Source: Psilocybe azurescens
Taxonomy: Eukaryota > Basidiomycota > Agaricomycetes > Agaricales > Agrocybaceae
Length of the DNA: 15,607 bases
Assembly: GCA_023853785.1 (NCBI GenBank)
Contig: JAJIRX010000391.1
Location: forward strand, 1 to 15,607
Reading direction: 5' to 3'
Positions 9,600 to 15,607 of this stretch are shown here, one piece after another. Position numbers and translations under genes: made by a program. The first letter of the stretch is position 1. The number at the start of each line of letters is the position of its first letter. A model generated the notes under the pieces. The model had not been told where the DNA came from, did no database searches, and worked only from the letters and a program-made list of their open reading frames with translations.

Positions 9600-10633
9600 A
9601 CTGAAATCTGTTATTTAAATGTTAATTATGTGTACATACTGTTAGAAACTCACAACCTATATCTAGATAGATAAAATCTAACTTGGTCAGAAAATAAAAC
9701 ATCTTGTATTAATATGCACCTAGATAGATAGAATCTAACTAGAACTCTGTCAGAATACTAACATAATATCTATGCCTCACTTAGGTGAGAGATGACATGG
9801 AAGAAGTCCCCAATGAGTGATGTGGACTTAGGTAGCTGTGGGTTTGGGTGCAAAAATAGAATCATTTTTAGTCACCAAATCTCTTTCACCTGGGGCCACC
9901 TGAATCAAAGGGTATTCAAAACAGATGGAAGCCCAGGCTCAAGCCACAATAGGTACCCAGGGGAGAGCTAACAGATTGGGAACTGGGAGAGAATCAGGGC
10001 CAAATGAAGGCAAGATGATAAATGAAGGGTACAATCTGTGGGAGTGTCAATGTATAGCTTGTAGTGGTCACTGAGCCAGCAACCTAAAAGTTGAATTTCA
10101 AAATCAGAGTAACAAGCAGCTATATTAATAGGTAGGTAATGAGTGGGCATACATTACCCAATGAGTGGGCACAGAATTCATGGGAGCTTTGTAGATCAAC
10201 TATAAGTCAACCTTCAACTTACAATTTTAAGGTTCTTTGTAGGTCATCACATATTTGATATCATTAGCATGGTAAAAGGCAACTTTGTATTAGAAATATA
10301 AATTGATCCCATATGTTACTCAAGATTTAAACTACAAGTCATCCAATAAAGGAGCTTTGCATTTAATATATTAAAAGCTTCTGAAAAATGTCTGAGATTA
10401 GAAATACTTATGGTCATATAGAGGAACTTTTTATTTAAATTTCATATTTCATACAAAGAGGCTCTGCAAGTTGGCTTATATTCAAAATTTTCAGGAATAT
10501 TCAGGTCTTCTCAGTATTTAAAGTATTTTGCAAAGTTCAAAACTAAACTATATTTGAAATATTTTAGGGCCTTAATTTTACCACTTCAGAGGACACCTGA
10601 ATATTAAACATCCCAATGTGTCAAAGCCATGCT
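9600..10633. other. AT-rich, CpG-free non-coding stretch
   Basis: By eye it contains no CpG at all. No coding frame or family motif is visible on either strand. It holds two imperfect repeats about 60 bp apart near 9662 and 9719 (CTAGATAGATA-AATCTAACT with GTCAGAA) and a close direct repeat AATGAGTGGGCA at about 10137 and 10160. It is probably old, decayed transposon sequence, but I cannot name the element. Confidence 0.5.
9640..9973. repeat. LTR-like segment, tentative
   Basis: The segment begins TGTTAG and ends CTAACA, a perfect 6-bp terminal inverted repeat of the type found on Copia LTRs, and is 334 bp long with two internal imperfect repeats near its left end. Flanking 5-mers (CATAC and GATTG) do not match, no second copy is seen, and no clear primer-binding site follows, so it may be chance. 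Confidence 0.25.
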
Positions 10634-10770
10634 GTGTCTGGTGATATTTTTCTCTTGAAAAGCCATGCTTATATATGTTCACACACTCTGGGTGATCAAT
10701 GTTGGTTTCTTATTAATAGAAATGTGAATGACTCAGAATACCCAATGATTTTACTACTGAGCCACAAGTG
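10634..10770. repeat. Duplicated upstream segment, CpG-eroded copy
   Basis: Homologous to 5691-5830, same orientation. All six CpGs of the other copy are lost here, mostly as TG or CA. The similarity ends exactly at the retrotransposon LTR (10771), which suggests that this is the DNA into which the element inserted. Confidence 0.85.
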
Positions 10771-10985
10771 TGTAAACCTGCAAGGGAACACTCAGACCTC
10801 AATGAAGAGAGGTGACTATCACAGAGGAACAGGAGCAAGATGTGTATTCAGAAGCTGGTGCTATCTGAGTAAGGCAGAAGAGAAGAAGGGAGAAAAGAAA
10901 GGAAGAATGACATAGGTGAGATGTCCCTTTATATATAGGGGGCATCAATAGGTACAAACAATAGAAGGTGCAAAGTGTCCTTACA
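10771..10985 (-). repeat. 3' LTR of the chromovirus (215 bp)
   Basis: Bounded by TGTAA and TTACA inverted ends. On the minus strand it starts TGTAAGGACA directly after a purine tract, has a TATA box (10937-10928) and ends GCAGGTTTACA. The outer flank is AAGTG (10766-10770); the matching target copy cannot be checked because the 5' end is missing. Confidence 0.82.
10928..10937 (-). promoter_or_regulatory. LTR TATA box
   Basis: The minus strand reads TATATATAAA near the middle of the LTR, a usual place for the U3 promoter. Confidence 0.55.
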
Positions 10986-11000
10986 CTCTCCCTGCCCATC
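10986..11000 (-). other. Polypurine tract
   Basis: GATGGGCAGGGAGAG on the minus strand, directly before the LTR start TGTAAGG, the place where plus-strand priming occurs in LTR retrotransposons. A C and a T interrupt the tract. Confidence 0.65.
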
Positions 11001-11189
11001 AAAAGCAAAGAAGAAAAAATATAAGGCAGAAGAAGAAATAGTAGATAAAAGTAAAAAAAAAAAAATATGTTAGAAAATAATTAAATCTGTACACAGGTGT
11101 GTCAAAACCCAGTGGGAAAGCTACCACATGCAAGGTTGAAAGAACAACTAACTAAAAGCACAAGATTTGCAAGAACACCAGTAGACTTC

Positions 11190-11460
11190 CACTGCTTTGT
11201 TGTTGTCCAATTCAGAGCCTGTGATCCATCATTCATTTTCATATCCATGGCCTGCCCATTGCACTAAATAGCAGATGGATTTGCTGATGATCTTGTGATC
11301 CACAATCTTCTTGGCCTGGAATTCCAATTGGCCATTGACCATAATAGGACCTGGATGCTCGAGGTGCATTTTGGAAACTTTGCATCATTATTAGGCACTC
11401 ATGGCTTGATGAGGGAGGTGTGGAATGTTGGGAAGGTGTTTGGCATGTTTGGCATATCAA
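11190..11460 (-). pseudogene. Chromodomain at the end of integrase
   Basis: Minus-strand translation gives TFHTSLIKP, a stop, VPNNDAKFP, then after a frameshift HLEHPGPIMVNGQLEFQAKK, IVDHKIISKS and YLVQWAGHGYENE, a TGA where Trp is expected, and WITGSELDNNKAVEVYW. The FHxSLLKP motif, the ExI...HR(x)YLVxWxGY pattern and E(D/N)NxxAV ending are those of the chromodomain that tethers chromovirus integration complexes to modified histones. The Trp-to-TGA change is a G-to-A transition. About 190 bp of AT-rich 3' sequence with a 13-A run (11053-11065) separates it from the polypurine tract. Confidence 0.85.
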
Positions 11461-11587
11461 GGGTCATCATAGAAGCTGTGCCATGTGCATCAATCACTAA
11501 GTAAGGACCGTTGAAGGGCAGCATAAACTTAGCCACTTGCTTCACCTGCTGCCCTATAATCATAGCATCTATTGATAGTGTTCAACA

Positions 11588-11874
11588 TTACCTTGTCCCC
11601 ACTACATACTTTGGCTTGTCAGATCTAGCAGAGTTAGCAAAGTAAGACTGAACAATTTTAGCTACCATCAAATTATCCTTTGCTTGACTGATGTCCAAGG
11701 TGACACAATCAATAACAGTACATGCCAAAATATACTCCTTAGAGGACCAACTGGAATATCCACCAGTGGTGGCAGGATATGTAGTGAGTGGCCTGTCTTC
11801 AACTGGAACAGGGAAAAGCCAGTGGATTTGTTTGCAGTGCTCATCGACTGAAACCTGATATGGGGCAGCACACA
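11588..11874 (-). pseudogene. Integrase C-terminal part, downstream of the nested LTR
   Basis: Two overlapping frames carry the protein. One reads LPHIRFQSM, then ANKSTGFSLFQLKTGHSLH and ILPPLV; the other continues with KEYILACTVIDCVTLDISQAKDN and SDKPKYVVG. This is the segment that normally follows QKGWV in integrases of this clade, placing it directly after the core at 12317-12820. Frameshifts lie near the left junction and near 11760. Confidence 0.85.
11870..11874. repeat. Target-site duplication, left
   Basis: ACACA directly before TGTTAC, matched by ACACA at 12317-12321 after TAACA. Confidence 0.85.
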
Positions 11875-12043
11875 TGTTACGATCTCAAGTTAGAATCATG
11901 CAGTGTGCGTAATCTAACCACCAATCGTTTACAAGAACAAGTTCAAGTTCAGAGTAGAGCAGGTTAAGCAGGTTGGATTCTCAAGAACTAGCTAAAGAAT
12001 ACAGTAGATGCTCCCTTGTATAAATACTATGAACTGTACAGCT

Positions 12044-12184
12044 AGTTGAAACGAGATTGAATGTTCATCAGCAGATGTATATAAGAATAGAAGAAACAGA
12101 TCAAGTTGAAACGAGTTTGAATGTTCATCAGCAGATGTATATAAGAATAAGAGAAACAGATCAAATGTTCATCAAAAGATGTAT
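12044..12184 (+). repeat. 60-bp tandem repeats inside the solo LTR
   Basis: Unit 1 (12044-12103) and unit 2 (12104-12163) differ at a handful of positions; a partial third (12164-12184) repeats AATGTTCATCA-xx-AGATGTAT. Each full unit contains GTATATAAG. Such repeats in the U3 of LTRs commonly act as enhancers; here that is inference. Confidence 0.85.
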
Positions 12185-12249
12185 CATAAAGATGGAAGTG
12201 AAAGTAAAGTTCATCAGAGCGTACAATGATGTATCAATGATGTGAAAGA

Positions 12250-12305
12250 TGACAAAGAAAAGGAAAAGAAAAGAAAAGAAAAGAGAAAAGAAAAAAGAAA
12301 AAGAC
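12250..12305 (+). repeat. Purine tract in the solo LTR
   Basis: About 55 bases of A and G with units AAAAG/AAAAGA, near the 3' end of the LTR. It makes a false Phe/Ser-rich extension on the opposite strand. Confidence 0.7.
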
Positions 12306-12316
12306 TTGTCATAACA

Positions 12317-12321
12317 ACACA
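12317..12321. repeat. Target-site duplication, right
   Basis: ACACA directly after TAACA; pairs with 11870-11874. Confidence 0.85.
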
Positions 12322-12950
12322 CCCAACCCTTCTGATTTTGTTCCACATGGTAATGCAACAACTGATTTATTGTTTTGTTAAAGTGCTCACTAGCACCATC
12401 TGTTTTGGGGTGATATGCCATAGCACACTTATGCTTTACACCAGTGAGGATCATTAAATGTTTCCAAAATTTAGAAACAAATAGTTTGTCCATATCTGTG
12501 ATAAAGTCCAATGGTAAAGCATTTTCACAGTACCATTCATTAAAGAATAATAAAGCTAATTGCTCTACCATGATGTCTCTGTGTGTAGGAATAATACAAG
12601 CATCAGAATTTAGACAATCTGTCATTGACAGTATACAATTAAAGCCTTTATCCTCTGGAAGGGGACCAATAAAATCCATTGCCACAGAATCACCACACTC
12701 ATCAGGGACTGGAAGTGGGTGCAGAGGACCTGCAGGTTTTGCAGTAGGGCCCTTGTTATATTGACACTCACACAACCAGGAATGTAACCATTTTCCAAGT
12801 CTGTCCACATTCCAGGCCAAAAATAAGAGTTATAAATTGATTCATAAGTTTTAAAAACCCAAAATGACCAAGTGTGTCATGCTCCAGAATAAAGATGTCT
12901 TCACATACACCACACCCTGCTGGTACTATCATCTTTTCCCAATAAACCAT
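12322..12950 (-). pseudogene. Integrase zinc-binding region and catalytic core
   Basis: The zinc-binding region is scattered over frames: HDTLGHFGFLK (about 12870), then YIPGC and CQYNKG (about 12750-12790). The core is one open frame from 12820: KPAGPLHPLPVPD, SVAMDFIGPLPEDKG, then FITDMDKLFVSKFWKH and YHPKTDGASEHFNKT. The catalytic triad is present as Asp (MDFIG), Asp (TDMD) and Glu (GASEH), with exactly 35 residues between the last two. The usual S-D-R-D is T-D-M-D and GQSER is GASEH. Reading ends at QKGWVC, where the solo LTR begins. This segment is the best preserved of the element. Confidence 0.92.
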
Positions 12951-13131
12951 AAACCATCTTTACTTGAACCTCAGGCATTCCACAGGAGGCCAAGATCAAT
13001 TTTGTACACCATGGGTCATTTCTGTAACCAACAATTATTCTTTTGTATCATATCATTATCTATTGATACCTGGGTTGTACATTTAAGACCAGCAGGAGCA
13101 GGCTCCACATTAGCCAGAGCTGCAACAGTAT

Positions 13132-13418
13132 TCAATGGGCTGTTGCCCCCTTTTCTGTCCAAAAGGCAGTCTCATGTGAAGCAGGAGGTGACAGATAAGG
13201 ATGTGTGGCAAAATTTTCTGCCTCCAAAGGGTCTGATTCAGAAAAATATGGGTAGCATGATAGAGCATCTGCAACAGAGTTGTCTTCTCCTTTATCATAG
13301 ACAAATTTACAATCATATATTGCCAGTTTTTCCATCCATCTACCCTGACATCTCAAAAGATGTTTTTGCATCAGGAAATTAAGCAATGTTTTGTGATTGG
13401 TGTAAACATAAAATTCAG
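13132..13418 (-). pseudogene. C-terminal end of RNase H and connection region
   Basis: The minus strand encodes GAEFYVYTNHKTLLNFL, then LLRCQGRWMEKLAIYDCKF and GEDNSVADALS, the closing motifs of gypsy RNase H (YTDHK, QxRWxE, Y-KG-NxVADALSR). The frame continues to about 13132 as a variable Pro/Ser-containing linker. Everything normally lying between the RT palm and this segment, including the RT thumb and the first RNase H catalytic residues, is absent. Confidence 0.88.
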
Positions 13419-14007
13419 CACCTTATAGGCCATGCATTCATAATAGTGCAGACATTGTGTATGTGCTCATCAATTGTTTGCAACCAATTAATAATATCAT
13501 CTAGATATATGTGGCAGATCTTCCCAATAAAGGCTGCAATGTACTTGAGACCACGACATTGGTGGATTGCAGATGAGTTACAAAAACCCATAGGCATTAC
13601 ACACCATTCAAAATTACCAAATGGTGTGATAACAGCAGTCTCATGAATGTCATCTGGGTGCATCCTCATTTGGAAGAAGCTATCTGTCATATCAATGCTT
13701 GCCCAGATTTTTCTTTTGCACAGTCTGTAAGGATATTATTGACCCTTGGCATGGGGAAGTTATCAGATACTGTATTGGCATTAAGCTCACAGTAGTCACA
13801 AATCCAGCAAGGCATTGCCTTAGGGTCCACCTTTGGAATAATAAAGGAGGGTGACAGGTTCAAGGCTTTTGTAGAATGAATAAATCCAGATTGCAACCAC
13901 TGATCGATCAACTTCTCAAAATTTGAACAGAATTGCCTAGGAGTGTCATATTTATGCTGCAAAATCCTTTTGTACACATTCTTAAGCTCAATCCTAGCCA
14001 TGTCCAA
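13419..14007 (-). pseudogene. Reverse transcriptase fingers and palm
   Basis: First frame (14007-13715): IELKN-VYKRIL, SGFIHSTKALNLSPSFIIPK, then DYCELNANTVSDNFPMPRVN. After a 1-nt shift in an A-run near 13712, the second frame holds IDMTDSFFQMRMHPDD, ITPFGNFEWCVMPMGFCNSS and the catalytic YLDDI. These are the standard RT motifs; the first catalytic Asp is in DMTDSFF and the pair in YLDD. The usual R in the WxxDYRxLN motif is C. After DEHIHNVCTIMNA the frame breaks at the internal deletion. Confidence 0.93.
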
Positions 14008-14372
14008 AGAGGAAGCTCATCAATGTGTGGAATAGGTTCAAAGATCTCTTTATACTCAGCCTTAAGATTCTTCTCCAATCCATCAGTCTTTCTTTAGAAG
14101 CCAGATGCTCAATGGTATCCATGATCACTGCAATATAATTGACAGGCTTAACCAGCTCAAACAGATCTGCCTCCACCATACACTGCAAATGTTCAGCACA
14201 CTTCCATTTCAACTCAGCCAACATCTCTTTCCAGCAGTTAATTAAATGCACACACCAGGCCTTAGGAGACAACTTTAGCACAGGGTGATCTGGCTTTGTA
14301 GCATTCCTTGTGCAATAAATCAAAACCAGAAATCTTATCAATAGCCATGCAAGCATCATGATCAACAACAAT
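13994..14372 (-). pseudogene. Linker between protease and reverse transcriptase
   Basis: After a TAA within the protease end, the frame carries VDHDACMAIDKISGFDLLHK, then, shifted, SPKAWCVHLI, AELKWKCAEHL and IMDTIEHLASKERL, followed in yet another frame by IFEPIPHIDELP, a motif that precedes RT in this clade. At least two frameshifts are needed. Confidence 0.8.
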
Positions 14373-14815
14373 TTAATTATGTGACAGAAAAGGAAGTCCC
14401 AAAAGAATGTTTGTGCATAAGCCAGGTGCAATCAGGGCACATACAGGTTTTGAAGCCCAAGCATTATTCAAAGAGGATAGGGAGAGGAAACATATGTAAT
14501 CATAAAATAAGGTCACTTTCTTGGAGGATTGCATGGTAATGGTGATGAATACAGACTCTTTGAGTTTACGGACAGGTAGTGCAAGATCCACAACAGTTTC
14601 AGGCCTGATAAGGACCAGATGAGCACCATTGTCCAATAGACAATCAAAAGGAACAGGAAATTCATTGCGACCAAAAAATTTGCTTGCCACACAAGATGGG
14701 GCACAGAAATTGGGCACATCTCAGGACCCAGTGAACGGTTATCATCAGACATATCTGGAGAATCACCACTTCCAAGAATAAAGATACAGACAAAGGCAGC
14801 ACTACAGGAGGTCTT
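14373..14815 (-). pseudogene. Retrotransposon aspartic protease
   Basis: The frame starts with an acidic gag-protease junction (GSGDSPDMSDDNRSLGPE), shifts near the SVPHL motif at 14715, and then has FDCLLDNGAHLVLIRPE, where DNGA stands in for the usual D-T/S-G-A active site, and ILLGLPFLSHN, the second hydrophobic-Gly motif. A TAA follows the final Asn (14375-14373). Upstream of about 14815 similarity stops and gag is missing. Confidence 0.85.
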
Positions 14816-14825
14816 TACATTTATT

Positions 14826-15115
14826 TTTGGTCGGACTCCGGTCGGACTCTGGACTTTCTATATTCAGAATGACAATTTTTCTGGTCTAGGACTGCTGAAA
14901 TTTTCCGGTGAGATTCCGGTGAGATTCCAGTGAAAGTCCGACCGGACTACAAGTCCAACGGACTGTCCGGGCGGACTGTCCACTGAAATGACCGGACAGG
15001 ACCAACGAAGTCCAATGGAAGTCCATCGAATCCCACGGACATGACCATTGGAATTCCAGCGGACAAGTCCAACGGAATTCAATGGAAGTCCAACGGATGT
15101 CCTTTTATTATAATT
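14826..15115. repeat. Degenerate AGTCC/GGACT repeat array
   Basis: From about 14990 to 15105 it is a chain of roughly 11-bp units of the form AAGTCCAACGG, with variants such as AATTCCAGCGG and ATCCCACGGAC. Left of this are GTCGGACTCCGG-type and GAGATTCCGGT-type doublets (14830-14950). CpG is common, in sharp contrast with the neighbouring retrotransposon. Not recognised as a named repeat. Confidence 0.75.
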
Positions 15116-15128
15116 TATACTAGTATAG

Positions 15129-15213
15129 AAAAAAAGACACTAACGAGAATTGAACTCGGGCATGGGAGAATGCCAAAGCATAAACGGGATAAACCAACTG
15201 AGCCACAAAGGCT
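15129..15213 (-). repeat. tRNA-like SINE head with pol III signals
   Basis: On the minus strand a good A box (TGGCTCAGTTGG, 15205-15194) and a B box (GAGTTCAATTC, 15157-15147) are about 37 nt apart, close to tRNA spacing, with a T stem-loop CGAG-TTCAATT-CTCG. The D stem and acceptor stem do not pair, so it is not a working tRNA. A run of seven T (15135-15129) follows, a pol III stop signal. Together with the array on its 3' side this resembles a tRNA-derived SINE. No target duplication was found. Confidence 0.55.
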
Positions 15214-15248
15214 TATGAAAAATAATAGAATTAGTTAAATACATAGCG

Positions 15249-15572
15249 ATGCCGCTTGAAATTCTACGGCACTGCTACCGACGTCACACACAACAACGCG
15301 TGCGTGACATGTTGATGCCACGTCGGTCCGTTGTTAATTCCGACCCCAACCCTTTTCCTTCCACCACCACCACCACCGCCTCGTCAGTCGGAGCCAGGCG
15401 AGAGCCAACCCGGCGACAGAGGGCGAAACGACCCGGCCACACCGACGAGGACGAGGACGACTGCGACAGCGACAACGAGGAGCGGATGAGGACGCGGACG
15501 AGGACCATGACGAGGACCGCGAGGCGAGGGCGAGGACCGCGAGACTGGTGGACGACGGCTAGAGACGGCTAG
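15249..15572 (+). CDS. Acidic/Arg-rich low-complexity frame, doubtful
   Basis: ATG at 15249 gives 107 codons. Residues from about 38 on are low complexity: a Thr run, DEDEDDCDSDNEE, then RTRTRTMTRTARRGRG. From about 15485 the sequence also reads as an acidic chain (ADEDADEDHDEDRE) in a neighbouring frame, so a frameshift within GAC/GAG repeats is possible. It may be the first exon of a GC-rich gene that continues past the window, or non-coding low-complexity DNA. Two 7-mers that can pair, CCGACGT and ACGTCGG, flank 15280-15328. Confidence 0.25.
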   Translation: MPLEILRHCYRRHTQQRVRDMLMPRRSVVNSDPNPFPSTTTTTASSVGARREPTRRQRAKRPGHTDEDEDDCDSDNEERMRTRTRTMTRTARRGRGPRDWWTTARDG

Positions 15573-15607
15573 GACCACGACCACGCACGGTGAGGATCAA
15601 GACACCG

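Larger units (their letters stand above)
11875..12316 (+). mobile_element. Solo LTR nested in the integrase (442 bp)
   Basis: It begins TGTTAC and ends ATAACA, giving a 5-bp inverted terminus (TGTTA/TAACA), and is bracketed by 5-bp direct repeats ACACA. Removing it with one repeat joins the integrase core (ending QKGWVC) to the integrase C-terminus (LPHIRF), proving that it is an insertion. A TATAAAT at 12019-12025 suggests + orientation, though two more TATA-like sites sit in its tandem repeats. It has no coding capacity and no partner LTR, so it is what remains after LTR-LTR recombination. It keeps six CpGs in 442 bp, about eight times the density of the host element, so it arrived later. 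Confidence 0.9.
10771..14815 (-). mobile_element. Decayed, 5'-truncated Ty3/gypsy chromovirus
   Basis: Read on the minus strand, the order is protease, linker, reverse transcriptase, end of RNase H, integrase with D-D-35-E core, integrase C-terminus, chromodomain, polypurine tract and 3' LTR: the order of Ty3/gypsy chromoviruses. Gag and the 5' LTR are missing; recognisable sequence stops near 14815. The coding region is broken by stops and frameshifts, by an internal deletion in the RT-RNase H region, and by a solo LTR within the integrase. CpGs are almost absent (about eight by eye outside the solo LTR). It is non-autonomous and dead. Confidence 0.93.

Noticed and set aside
10616..10915. 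99-codon + strand frame
   Set aside because: It crosses the edge between the duplicated segment and the LTR and has no motif.
12044..12184. CRISPR-like or satellite array
   Set aside because: Only two full units, no spacers, within a eukaryotic LTR.
12057..12245. Open frame over the 60-bp repeats
   Set aside because: It merely translates the tandem repeats inside the solo LTR.
12161..12316. Phe/Ser-rich extension of the integrase frame
   Set aside because: It is read through the purine tract of the inserted LTR and is not part of the integrase.
12864..13382. 172-codon + strand frame
   Set aside because: It is antisense to the integrase/RNase H region, whose minus-strand motifs are clear; low CpG and few stops on the other strand explain its length.
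15384..15584. Minus-strand Val/Arg/Pro-rich frames
   Set aside because: Translations of GAC/GAG low-complexity DNA on the opposite strand; no motif.

Overview
The window looks like nuclear DNA of a filamentous basidiomycete, most likely an Agaricomycete. The support is many 50-60 nt introns with GT(or GC)...AG ends, two copies of a membrane-protein gene of the fungal DUF6533 type, and a chromodomain-bearing Ty3/gypsy retrotransposon with the sequence features of basidiomycete copies. No bacterial or viral gene organisation is seen. Family names come from recall of motifs, not from searches.

Left half (1-9599), normal CpG content: two homologous, same-strand DUF6533-like genes flank this part (194-1793 and 7926-9599). 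Their exon lengths agree almost exon by exon, including a 15-nt exon preceded by a GC-AG intron. Each carries a different lesion: copy 1 is frameshifted at the C-terminus, copy 2 in its first exon. Between them lie an unidentified gene remnant (2035-2530), a GC-rich minus-strand gene remnant that tentatively resembles DUF6699 proteins (3740-4519), one small intact-looking spliced gene of unknown function (5262-5648, minus) with its own TATA box, and long stretches without a recognisable gene.

Right half (9600-14820), almost free of CpG: starting just after the stop codon of DUF6533 copy 2, the sequence becomes AT-rich and nearly devoid of CpG for 5.2 kb. This block holds an unidentified non-coding stretch with a possible LTR, then a decayed, 5'-truncated chromovirus on the minus strand: 3' LTR 10771-10985, polypurine tract, chromodomain, integrase, end of RNase H, reverse transcriptase and protease. 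A younger solo LTR (11875-12316) sits inside the integrase, flanked by a perfect 5-bp target duplication, ACACA. A 140-bp segment upstream of the small gene at 5.7 kb recurs next to the retrotransposon LTR at 10.6 kb, with all six of its CpGs lost there. This gives an internal before/after record of CpG decay and probably shows what the insertion target looked like.

Right end (14821-15607): CpG content returns abruptly. A degenerate array of about 11-bp AGTCC-type units adjoins a tRNA-like segment with intact A and B boxes and a T-run on the minus strand, together resembling a SINE. A GC-rich acidic/arginine-rich reading frame with low-complexity sequence runs to the edge of the window. The genes do not form a pathway. 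The main story is gene duplication and decay beside a nested, CpG-eroded transposon cluster. I did not find a convincing new multi-gene system.
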